A stretch of DNA of 14,032 bases from an uncultured Lachnospiraceae bacterium (GTDB lineage Bacteria; Bacillota; Clostridia; Lachnospirales; Lachnospiraceae), in NCBI GenBank assembly GCA_947176785.1, contig CAMWSA010000044.1, forward strand, positions 1-14,032, written 5' to 3'. A program made the position numbers and the translations under genes. Shown in pieces: positions 1-6,471 of the stretch (position 1 is the stretch's first letter; each line of letters starts with the position of its first letter). Below the pieces are notes generated by a model. The model did no database searches, was not told the origin of the DNA, and was given only the letters and a program-made list of their open reading frames with translations.

Positions 1-354
1 TTCGTCTCCCAAGTTTTCTTCCGTGAATTCCGATTCATCCCCCTCTTCCAGGTCTTCTCCAGGCAGCCCTGGTTCGTATTCGTTTATCTGGTCTTCCCTG
101 GTAAATTCCAGTTCATACTCCTCTCCCAGGTCTTCACCAGACATTTCCGGTTCGTATTCGTTTACCTGGTCTTCCCCTGTGAATTCCAGTTCATACTCCT
201 TTTCCAGGTTTTCACCAGACATCTCCCATTCATATTCATCTTCCAGATCCCCGGTGAGTTCCGGTTCATACTCTTCTTCCAGGTCTTCGTCGGTTATCTC
301 CGGCTCATAGTCCTCTTCCCGCTCTTCATCCGTGAATTCCGGCTCATACTCTTC
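1..354 (-). repeat. 39-bp coding tandem repeat (13 residues, about nine units)
   Basis: In the minus frame of the acidic gene, residues 86-203 form about nine consecutive units with the pattern (E/D/N)EY-E-(P/L)-E-hydrophobic-(T/S)-(G/D)-E-(D/N)-(L/Q)-x. Two adjacent units that alternate ELEFT and EPEMS make a higher-order 78-bp unit around residues 138-188. One unit (EYEPELTGDLE) lacks a codon. The array continues beyond the left edge. Confidence 0.8.
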
Positions 355-609
355 CGGTTCCTCGTACTCCGCGCCCGTCCCCTCCCCGGAGTCTTCTTCG
401 AAATCATCGGTATATTCTTCGTCCTCCGGATCAAGTTCTTCATACTCCTCTATTGCCCCACCGCCATAGATCTCACCGCTATATTCGTCCGCAAATTCCT
501 CATACGGCTCTTCCTGATATTCCCCGTCTTCCCACTCTTCCTGAAATTCCTCTATGATCTCATCCGTTGATTTTTGCGGCCTGCCAAAGCGTCCTCTCAA
601 TCTCCTCAT
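1..609 (-). CDS. Acidic tandem-repeat protein, N-terminal part (runs off left edge)
   Basis: Function not recognised. The reading frame is open for 203 codons from an ATG at 607-609 to the window edge, so the C-terminus is missing. A GGAGAGGTG ribosome binding site lies just upstream of the ATG, and a sigma-A type promoter sits about 75 bases further up. The first 14 residues are basic (MRRLRGRFGRPQKS). The rest is overwhelmingly Glu and Asp with Tyr, and from about residue 86 it is organised as 13-residue repeats of the type EYEPEMSGEDLG. No signal peptide or membrane segment is seen in this part. The N-terminus of the SGNH-like protein at 3809 is also acidic and precedes a membrane segment, so this could likewise be a cytoplasmic acidic tail of a membrane protein whose functional domain lies off-window; that is inference. 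The reverse complement of this repeat also gives a Ser-rich open frame, which I regard as a shadow. Confidence 0.75.
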   Translation of the reverse strand, partial: MRRLRGRFGRPQKSTDEIIEEFQEEWEDGEYQEEPYEEFADEYSGEIYGGGAIEEYEELDPEDEEYTDDFEEDSGEGTGAEYEEPEEYEPEFTDEEREEDYEPEITDEDLEEEYEPELTGDLEDEYEWEMSGENLEKEYELEFTGEDQVNEYEPEMSGEDLGEEYELEFTREDQINEYEPGLPGEDLEEGDESEFTEENLGDE

Positions 610-682
610 TTTCACCTCTCCGTGAACATGGCCCGCCGCACTACTGTACCCGGGTCTTCATCATTCGACTTTTATGCAGTAC

Positions 683-712
683 AGTATAGCATTCGAGCCG
701 CCATCGGTTCAA
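683..712 (-). promoter_or_regulatory. Sigma-A type promoter for the acidic repeat gene
   Basis: Read on the minus strand: TTGAAC at 712-707, an 18-base spacer, then TATACT at 688-683 preceded by TG (extended -10, TGCTATACT). The expected start of transcription is near 676, giving a leader of about 65 bases before the ATG at 609. Nothing else distinct is seen in the leader. Confidence 0.6.
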
Positions 713-713
713 G

Positions 714-739
714 TAAAAAAAGAATATTCATAAATTCTT
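714..739 (-). terminator. Weak terminator-like hairpin with T-run before the acidic gene promoter
   Basis: On the minus strand AAGAAT (739-734), an 8-base loop and ATTCTT (725-720) are followed directly by further Ts, giving an uninterrupted T-run. The stem is short and AT-rich, so termination efficiency is doubtful. Its position, downstream of the ABC/subtilase/small-ORF direction and just before the next promoter, fits the end of that transcription unit. Confidence 0.35.
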
Positions 740-817
740 AATTTGTCTGAGGATGTTGAGGGATCCTTCTCTTAACATATATATACTGATCACCGTATCC
801 CGGCTCTGTAAAAATCA

Positions 818-910
818 TCAAGCAATAAAGTAACCATCTTTTCTTCTCTGTCCCTCACGCCCCTGATATGTCTCTGTTGGAGTATTCGCAAGCGGCAATA
901 CTTTCATCAC
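818..910 (-). CDS. Small ORF (29-30 codons) with strong ribosome binding site
   Basis: Not recognised. AAGGAGG at 926-920 lies 9 bases before a GTG (910-908) and 12 bases before an ATG (907-905). From the ATG the frame encodes 29 residues, starting MKVLPLANTP and ending GQRRKDGYFIA, and closes with two consecutive TGA codons. It has no cysteine, no hydrophobic segment and no obvious leader/core or double-glycine site. It is in the same direction as, and just downstream of, the decayed ABC/subtilase genes, so a secreted or modified peptide is one idea (inference). A one-base shift at the stop would continue as LDDFYRAGIR before the next stop, so it could also be the start of a decayed larger gene. 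A hairpin (TTACAG/CTGTAA) lies just before the ribosome binding site. Confidence 0.4.
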   Translation of the reverse strand: MMKVLPLANTPTETYQGREGQRRKDGYFIA

Positions 911-954
911 TATGTATATCCTCCTTTTTACAGGCAATTTTCTGTAACCAATAC

Positions 955-988
955 ATTAGGGAAACGCTGCTGAAAGCGCTTCCCTAAT
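955..988 (-). other. Stem-loop over the stop codon of the upstream ORF
   Basis: ATTAGGGAA at 955-963 pairs with TTCCCTAAT at 980-988. After one A/C mismatch CGCT (965-968) pairs with AGCG (975-978), leaving a six-base loop. It spans the TAG stop (986-984) of the 984-1871 ORF. No T-run follows on either strand, so it is not a classic intrinsic terminator. It may protect the 3' end of the message or act as a weak attenuator before the small ORF. Confidence 0.45.
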
Positions 989-1871
989 TAACTGCCTGCT
1001 TTCCCGGAGACCAATAATATAATTCTCCGTTGCATCCGTTTAACGTTATTAAGTTCCGCGTATAGTTTCTGACGGACCAATAAAAAGTATTTTGATCCAA
1101 ATTACAGGTATCCGGAACAAAGCAGCTTGTATTTATCTCAAGTTCTCCCATCGATACCCTGTTATCTTTCACGGCAACATGATGAGCAGACTCAGGACGA
1201 CCTGCCTCATAAAATTGGCGGTAATTTTGATTGAACGCAATACCTTTTTGATTGCATTGGTAACGTGCCGCACGTATATATATTTGCCCCCCCTCCCTTG
1301 CCTTATAGATATACATATGCTTGGGCGTATTTAATATAATGCCTTCAAAAAAAGACTTATTTCTATAAATCTTCGCCAATTCATACACACCCAAATGCCA
1401 CTGGTTCAGGCATTCAGACAGGTTTTCAGCGGTAGCATCCATACTTTTAGGGACAAGGCTTTCCTCTGTCAGATATTCAGCGACTTCGGCTGTAAATTCC
1501 TCACCCAAAAGCGGAAAGAAACATCTGACGCTTTCTTCTTTCCAGATTAACTCCACCGCCTGTCTTCCTCTGTATTCCAGAAAGCCTTTCCCTTTTACAT
1601 AATTCATTCCCCCCTGTCCGGTCAACAGGTACTCTACGCTCAATCCCTCCTGTTTCTGTTCCGTTTTCACCGCATGAATGCATTGACCGTCTAAACTGCG
1701 CACCAAAAAAGTCGTCAATGCTCTATCCTTTGTAAGAAAAATCAGAGTATACTTTTTTGTCACAGCTATTTCCATATTACTGGCAATATACACACCTGGT
1801 TTCACTGTCATCTTTGTCATTGCGCACCCATGCCCCCTCTTGAGAGATTTCTTCTGCAGATAGCAGTCCAA
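984..1871 (-). CDS. Hypothetical protein; 5' end fused to or overlapping a subtilase remnant
   Basis: Not recognised. The frame is 295 codons from an ATG at 1871, but the start is uncertain. The first 20 or so codons overlap the subtilase fragment in another frame and contain GHGCAM, which looks like a subtilase histidine motif. No good ribosome binding site precedes the ATGs at 1871, 1820 or 1811, and the genuine protein may begin near MTVKPGVYIA (1811). The body is soluble-looking, with mixed strands and helices and no signal peptide. It has several Tyr/Trp-rich stretches near the end (FYWSVRNYTRNL, ELYYWSPG) and scattered cysteines. There is no GTSxAxP serine motif, so it does not simply continue a working subtilase. 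It may be a separate accessory protein of the same locus, or a C-terminal region joined to the subtilase by deletion. Confidence 0.5.
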   Translation of the reverse strand: MDCYLQKKSLKRGHGCAMTKMTVKPGVYIASNMEIAVTKKYTLIFLTKDRALTTFLVRSLDGQCIHAVKTEQKQEGLSVEYLLTGQGGMNYVKGKGFLEYRGRQAVELIWKEESVRCFFPLLGEEFTAEVAEYLTEESLVPKSMDATAENLSECLNQWHLGVYELAKIYRNKSFFEGIILNTPKHMYIYKAREGGQIYIRAARYQCNQKGIAFNQNYRQFYEAGRPESAHHVAVKDNRVSMGELEINTSCFVPDTCNLDQNTFYWSVRNYTRNLITLNGCNGELYYWSPGKQAVN

Positions 1872-1989
1872 CTATATAATTGAATAAGTTTTCGATAGAT
1901 TGCCTTTCTTTTCCTGCCAGCGATGGATGCTCTCGGTTGACGCCGCTGTCCAGAATCACTATGTCATATTTTTCTTCTATATCAATCAT
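1777..1989 (-). pseudogene. Subtilase (S8 serine peptidase) N-terminal fragment, frameshifted
   Basis: The 70-codon frame starts at an ATG (1989-1987) that overlaps the end of the ABC gene (ATGATTGA), suggesting translational coupling. Residues 9-16 (DIVILDSG) and the following VNREHP match the catalytic-Asp segment of subtilases. The frame continues to a run of five Gs in CAAGAGGGGGCATGG and then reads into an early stop. Dropping one G switches to the neighbouring frame, which reads QEGHGCAM. This puts a GHG histidine motif 39 residues after the Asp, a normal spacing in the family. The expected serine motif is not found further on, so beyond GHGCAM the gene is also altered or missing. Known: subtilases next to ABC exporters often cleave peptide leaders. 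Inference: this one is inactive. Confidence 0.6.
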
Positions 1990-3513
1990 AACTGTATAAC
2001 TCCGATTGTTTACTGTACATTTGATAATATTTTCCCCTGCTTTTCATCAACTCGCCATGTGTGCCAAATTCTGTAATCTGACCGCTTTCAAACAGGGCAA
2101 TTTTGTCACAGAAATGCGTGCTGGCCAGACGGTGTGAGATATAGATGGCAGATTTTCCTTGAAAAGAATATTCTCCAGGACAGAATAACCAAATATCTTA
2201 TAATCCTGAAAAACCGTTCCGAACAGTTTTAAATATTCCTCATAATCAATTTCCCTGATGTCCGTTCCATTAAGCAGTATTCGCCCCTCTGTCGGATCAT
2301 ACAGACGCATGAGTAATAAAATAAACGTCGTTTTCCCAGCGCCGTTGTCACCTACAATGGCCAACTTCTCCCCCGGCAGCAGCTGCATATTGATATTTTT
2401 CAACACATACCTTTCCTGTCCGGGATAGGCAAAAGATACATTCTCGAACGTAAATACAAAACCGCTGTCAGCCACCTCTTCCAGGGTCAGACTGCCGCTC
2501 CTGAATTCACTTTTGATTTCCATAAAATCCTGATATGCCTCAAAATACTGTATTCTTCTCCTTATATCAATAATACTGCCGATAGCCCCGTTACAGGAGT
2601 TTACAAATGTATTCAAAGCTCCCAGATACAAAGAAAATTCGCCAATGGTGATTGTGTGGCTCAACATTTTTATACTCAAGAATGTATACATGATGAACTG
2701 ATATACATGCGCCGAAAAGTTCCCCAACAGGCTGCTCAAAACCTGGAATCTTTTCAGTTTCTTGAAAAAGCCAAAGAGAAACTGATTGTATCCGTTCAAT
2801 TTATTTACCACATAATCCTTGGCATTGTAGATGAGTATATCTTTCCTGAATGTAATGACATTCGATATTCGGCTGACATATTCACTGCGCCGCATGTAGG
2901 GAAAAGCTTCCCTGTTATAGGCAAGCTGCTTTTCTGAAGTTTTGGAAGTGATGATAGTCTGTATGACAATTACCGCAAGAGCAATCAGCAGTATAATCGC
3001 GTCTATATGTACGGTAAGCAAAATAATGCCGGAAAGTACAATCAAATTAGTGAAAAAATTTCTGATCGATGAAAGGAGCGCCACAAAATTGTTGTCGTCA
3101 ACCACCTTATAGGCATAATATCTCTTATCCAGCGTTTTTATGTCACCGTATACACTGTAGTCAATCTCCAGACATTTTTTGCCGATCTCATTGGAAAGCG
3201 TAAAACCTAAAACCAGTGACAGATGGTCTCTTTTATTGTCTAAATACAGCTTACAGGTGTTAAACAGCAGAGATAAGCCTACCATACAGGTAATCAGCCC
3301 AATTATATAGGAGATTTCCTCCCCCGCCACCAGCGCATCTATAATATATCTGGGATACATGATGGCCGGAAATACCGATAATGAACTGATTATAATGTCC
3401 GACACCAACAGGAAGATAAACAATGGATTCATTTTCCAGAGTGTTCTGAACATGATGCCAAATTGTTTTATTTTATAATTTATATCACTAATACTCTTTC
3501 CGCTGTTGTTCAT
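1982..3513 (-). pseudogene. ABC exporter (membrane domain fused to ATPase), internally deleted and frameshifted
   Basis: The frame starts at ATG 3513 (GAGG about 10 bases upstream) and stays open to 2047. Residues 30-330 form an ABC exporter membrane domain with several hydrophobic helices. The ATPase domain begins near 353 and has Walker A GDNGAGKTT (388-396) and the Q-loop FQDYKIFG (436-442). Right after SVLENILFKE (444-453) the frame becomes unrelated. From about 2158 another frame resumes as GKSAIYISHRLAST, which is the H-loop region. It carries on for 58 residues (FESGQITEFGTHGEL) to a TGA at 1984-1982, overlapping the subtilase start. The LSGGQ signature, Walker B and D-loop are therefore missing, roughly 80-100 residues by comparison with usual ATPase domains, and the join is out of frame. 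It cannot be a working ATPase as read. The likely original role is export of a small peptide or other substrate. Confidence 0.85.
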
Positions 3514-3570
3514 TGCATTACGCCTCTATTGTTTCTTACCAATATATCTATAATAATCAATATGGCGTCT

Positions 3571-3599
3571 ATTGTATATTAATATACTTTATATGTCAA
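3571..3599 (-). promoter_or_regulatory. Strong sigma-A type promoter of the ABC/subtilase unit
   Basis: On the minus strand TTGACA (3599-3594) is a perfect -35, followed by a 17-base spacer and TACAAT (3576-3571), one mismatch from TATAAT. Transcription would begin near 3564, about 50 bases before the ABC start codon. The promoter looks intact although the genes it serves are broken. Confidence 0.7.
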
Positions 3600-3727
3600 C
3601 ACCCTTAATTTTCACGATAAGCAGAATGCAAGATCAGGTTCATAGCTCCGTTATATACTCCATAAAACAGCTAAAAGCTATAAAATCATAATTTTTCCGC
3701 AAAATAGGGATAGTCGGTATGAATCCG

Positions 3728-3755
3728 CAGTGAAAGAAATTATTTCATTTCACTG
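3728..3755. repeat. Inverted repeat next to the SGNH gene promoter
   Basis: CAGTGAAA (3728-3735) and TTTCACTG (3748-3755) form perfect 8-base arms, and the inner GAAAT/ATTTC extends the symmetry with one offset base. It ends directly before the proposed -35 box at 3756. It has no T-run. It could be an operator or simply a hairpin in a divergent intergenic region. The rest of 3514-3808 shows only the two promoters. Confidence 0.4.
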
Positions 3756-3784
3756 TGGACAACCCGCTGGGATAATAGTAGAAT
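3756..3784 (+). promoter_or_regulatory. Candidate promoter of the SGNH-like gene
   Basis: TGGACA (3756-3761), 17 bases, TAGAAT (3779-3784); each box is one mismatch from consensus. Transcription would begin near 3791, leaving a short leader that contains the GTGAGG ribosome binding site before ATG 3809. Confidence 0.45.
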
Positions 3785-3808
3785 AGGAACCAGAAAGTGA
3801 GGTATATC

Positions 3809-5014
3809 ATGCAACACAAGTCAACCGTCACACACCGCAAAACACATATTCCCGATGTGGAAATCATTGATCTGGATCTTGACGCTGCCGGTTTTCCCGG
3901 GAGCAATGACATGGATACGGTCACGGATGAGACTTCTGCCAAATCTTCTGCGGATACTTCCGAAGATGACAGGGAGAATTCGCTCTCAGAGGTATGTTGT
4001 GAGGATCCTGACGACAGTCAGGAAGATTCTGAAGATGCCGATTCCGGCCGTTCGGGAAGCTTTTTTTCAAGGAATATCTTACACATTGCTTTCGTGCTTG
4101 TGGTGGCGCTTTGTGTGGGCCTGGTAATCTTCCGGTTCTCCAACTGGGGAACCCGCGTGCCGTCCTTTTTTGACCCCGATGCGGATTTTGACGACAATGA
4201 ACTCATCGAGGTATTGGATAATATGATCAATGTTCCGGCAGATCAGCGACAGGATGCGGATGGCGTACGCACGGTGGTGGTACTGGGCAATTCTCCCTTT
4301 TCCGATGAACGAAACTCCGCCGACGGCGTCATCAATCTGGTCAGCCGTATGACGGACGCCGCCATCTATAACTGCTCCGTGGCCAATTCCCATCTGGCCG
4401 CTGCCAGAGAAACCTTTCTGGTTGAGGAAGATCCCATGGACGCCTTTAATCTGTACTGGCTGACCACATTGATCACCCTGCAGAACACCGAAATCTATGA
4501 GACCGCCTTTGACGCCATGGGGGACGCCGTCCCCGCAGATGCCCGCTACGCCTACGATACCCTGTCCACCCTGGATTTCCAGAATGTAGACGTGCTGGCT
4601 ATCATGTACGACGCATCGGACTATCTGGAGGAAAGGCCTCTGTACAATATGTTAAACACCACCGATATCCAGACCTTTGCAGGCAATATGGATGCCAGCC
4701 TGGAACTGCTCCGCAATGCCTTCCCCCATATCCGGATCATTGTCATGTCGCCCACCTATGCCTATTATGTGGACGAAAACGGGGAATACATCAGCAGCGA
4801 CATCCACAAGGCCGCCGGCTTTTCCCTGTCCACCTATGCGGGCAACCTGGAGCAGATTGCCTACCTCCATTCGGTGTCCTACCTGGACAATATCTACGGC
4901 ACGGTCAACGAAGAAAACGCTGCGGATTACCTGGAAGACAATCTGCACCTGAATGCCGCAGGGCGAAAAAGGCTGGCGGAGCGCTTTGTATATGCTCTCG
5001 AATACTTTGACTGA
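3809..5014 (+). CDS. Membrane-anchored SGNH/GDSL-hydrolase-like protein with acidic cytoplasmic tail
   Basis: The product is about 401 residues. A GTG at 3797 is in frame, but GTGAGG itself fits as the ribosome binding site 7 bases before ATG 3809, so I start there. Residues 17-85 are rich in Asp, Glu and Ser. One membrane helix at about 89-108 (ILHIAFVLVVALCVGLVIF) leaves the C-terminal domain outside the cell. That domain has VVVLGNSPFS near 156-165, a GDS block with Asn for Asp and the nucleophile Ser at about 162. Next comes a YNCSVANSH segment where the family has its second block, and DNLHLNAAGR near 377-386, the DxxH catalytic pair. Known: such enzymes (esterases, or O-acetyl transferases and esterases) act on cell wall or surface glycans. 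Inference: it may modify the polysaccharide made by the locus to the right. It converges on the anti-sigma gene with only 12 bases between and no visible terminator. Confidence 0.75.
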   Translation: MQHKSTVTHRKTHIPDVEIIDLDLDAAGFPGSNDMDTVTDETSAKSSADTSEDDRENSLSEVCCEDPDDSQEDSEDADSGRSGSFFSRNILHIAFVLVVALCVGLVIFRFSNWGTRVPSFFDPDADFDDNELIEVLDNMINVPADQRQDADGVRTVVVLGNSPFSDERNSADGVINLVSRMTDAAIYNCSVANSHLAAARETFLVEEDPMDAFNLYWLTTLITLQNTEIYETAFDAMGDAVPADARYAYDTLSTLDFQNVDVLAIMYDASDYLEERPLYNMLNTTDIQTFAGNMDASLELLRNAFPHIRIIVMSPTYAYYVDENGEYISSDIHKAAGFSLSTYAGNLEQIAYLHSVSYLDNIYGTVNEENAADYLEDNLHLNAAGRKRLAERFVYALEYFD

Positions 5015-5026
5015 TCGACCGCAATT

Positions 5027-5626
5027 TTACAGTACGTCATCCAGAACAAACCGTATATCCGGGATACTCTGTACCAACGTCTCATAATGGCTGGCCATAG
5101 CCGAATCACCGGGATCGTACTGCATGTCGCTGACGGAAACCATGATATAATTGGTGGTTCTGGTTGAAAACAGATATTCATAGGCATAGGCATGATGATG
5201 CTCCGCATCCATCTCCGCCTCCGTCATGGGCATATCCCCATAAGTTCCTATGAAAAATAATGCGCCGCTTTCCGTCCATTCTCCCCCCTGCCCATGGATG
5301 GTGTTGTCATAAAAAGTATAAAGATAGCCCCCTTCCATTTCGCCAACCTCCACAGAATAGTTTCCTTTCCATGTATCCGGCAAAAGCAGCGTAAGCCCAA
5401 TCTCCTCCAGGGTTACCATCTCCTGCTCCACTACCGCCTCTTTGGCAAAAACCACTGCGCCTGCGGTAAAGCTCCCCACTGCCAACGCGAGGACAGCCAC
5501 GCCGGAGGCGATCCGTACCGCCCATTTTTTTCTGTGCCTTGCGCCGTAATCAGGCAAATTTTCCGCCTGCTGTATCAGATATCCGTCCATATTCCCTATT
5601 CTATCCGCCAATTCTCTGCCATTCAT
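5027..5626 (-). CDS. Putative membrane anti-sigma factor
   Basis: The product is 199 residues. Its ATG overlaps the sigma factor stop codon (ATGA at 5626-5623), so the two are very likely translated together. Residues 1-33 are a short, charged cytoplasmic segment, too short for a zinc-binding anti-sigma domain and lacking the HxxxCxxC motif. Residues 36-60 are a single membrane helix (IASGVAVLALAVGSFTAGAV). The remaining 135 or so residues would be outside the cell, with a LLLPDTWKGNYSVE segment and an HHHAYAYEY stretch. I do not recognise the outer domain. The assignment rests on context: partner genes of ECF sigma factors are usually membrane regulators that hold the sigma factor until an outside signal arrives. 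An alternative is a sigma-controlled surface protein. Confidence 0.6.
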   Translation of the reverse strand: MNGRELADRIGNMDGYLIQQAENLPDYGARHRKKWAVRIASGVAVLALAVGSFTAGAVVFAKEAVVEQEMVTLEEIGLTLLLPDTWKGNYSVEVGEMEGGYLYTFYDNTIHGQGGEWTESGALFFIGTYGDMPMTEAEMDAEHHHAYAYEYLFSTRTTNYIMVSVSDMQYDPGDSAMASHYETLVQSIPDIRFVLDDVL

Positions 5627-6189
5627 ACCTCAATGCCCTCGCTTTCCAAATATACCTTCAATTTTCCCCGCATACGGAACAAAATGGACTTAACCTTACT
5701 CTCCCGCAAACCGGTCTGTCTGCAAATCTCTCCTATGGAATCAAAATACCAATAACGCCGGATGAAAATATTTCGCTTTTCCTCCTCCTGCTTCCGGAGG
5801 AAATCACTGATTGCCAACTCCGTCTGCCGCCGCGCCAGCTCACTGTCCAGGGAATCCCCGCCTGAGACGCACTCCTCCAGTTCCTCAAGAGAACACATCA
5901 CATGTACATTCCGCTTCTCCGCCGTCAGATAGTCAAATCTGTTCAGCGCCAGATTTCTCGTAATGCGTCCCAGGTAAGCGGAAAACCGATCCGGCCGTTT
6001 GGGCGGAATCGCATTCCAGGCCGCAAAATATGTGTCGCTCACACATTCCTCGCAATCCTCATCGCTTTGCAGAATATGGCTTGCAATGTAATGACACAGC
6101 CTGCCATACTTGAGATCCGTCTCCCGTATGGCGCTCTCATCCCTCTGCCAGAATAATTCCACAATCTCCTGATCTTCTTTGGTTTTCAT
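5623..6189 (-). CDS. ECF-type RNA polymerase sigma factor
   Basis: The product is 188 residues, the usual ECF size. The ATG at 6189 follows AGGAGG by 5 bases. Region 2 covers about residues 10-85, including DEDCEECVSDTYFAAWN (43-59), the DAEEcvqDtf-like core-binding segment, and FSAYLGRITRNLALNRF for -10 recognition. Region 4 covers about 125-183 and has a helix-turn-helix around SIGEICRQTGLRESKVKSIL (151-170). It directs RNA polymerase to a small regulon, probably including its own operon. Translation is coupled to the putative anti-sigma gene downstream. Its targets cannot be determined from this window; a cell envelope response would fit the neighbouring surface genes. Confidence 0.9.
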   Translation of the reverse strand: MKTKEDQEIVELFWQRDESAIRETDLKYGRLCHYIASHILQSDEDCEECVSDTYFAAWNAIPPKRPDRFSAYLGRITRNLALNRFDYLTAEKRNVHVMCSLEELEECVSGGDSLDSELARRQTELAISDFLRKQEEEKRNIFIRRYWYFDSIGEICRQTGLRESKVKSILFRMRGKLKVYLESEGIEV

Positions 6190-6208
6190 AGAAGCCTCCT
6201 CTCTGTCA

Positions 6209-6265
6209 AAGGCATTTCCTTATGCCTTCCATCCTATATATAGGATTTTCATAAGGCTGGTTGCA
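6209..6265 (-). promoter_or_regulatory. Leader and candidate promoter of the sigma operon with two dyads
   Basis: Upstream of the sigma gene are a hairpin, AAGGCAT/ATGCCTT (6209-6215 and 6222-6228, 6-base loop), and a perfect 16-base palindrome ATCCTATATATAGGAT (6231-6246). On the minus strand a TGCAACC box (6265-6259) lies about 17 bases before the TATATA inside the palindrome. This could be an autoregulated promoter in which the palindrome overlaps the -10. The assignment is tentative, because the boxes match no consensus I can state with certainty. Confidence 0.3.
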
Positions 6266-6395
6266 TCCGATGCCGAAAATTAAGAAACTGTATATACACT
6301 AATGGACACTGTGCTTTTCCAATTCCGGCACGCCACATGTTGCATAGGCGGACAGCCTGCGGCGGGCAGAAGGGAAAATCTAACCCTTTGCAAGC

Positions 6396-6442
6396 ATAAA
6401 AAGGAGCATCCTCCCGCTGCCGTCATTTGAGGATGCTCCTTT
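6396..6442 (-). terminator. Strong intrinsic terminator of the polysaccharide operon
   Basis: A perfect 14-base stem, GAGGATGCTCCTTT (6429-6442) with AAAGGAGCATCCTC (6400-6413), has a 15-base loop. On the minus strand it runs straight into further Ts (TTTTTATG). It begins about 30 bases after the stop codon of the GT2 gene. The plus-strand side has no T-run, so it acts mainly on minus-strand transcripts. The remaining bases 6266-6395, between it and the sigma leader, show nothing I can identify. Confidence 0.9.
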
Positions 6443-6471
6443 GTAAAATCAACCCTGTCGAGAGACCGGCT

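Noticed and set aside
23..310. Plus-strand Ser-rich ORF
   Set aside because: It is the complement of the acidic repeat gene. It has no ribosome binding site, and the minus frame has a promoter, a binding site and a longer open frame.
5014..5040. Terminator between the convergent SGNH and anti-sigma genes
   Set aside because: Only 12 bases separate the stop codons, and no hairpin with a T-run was found there.
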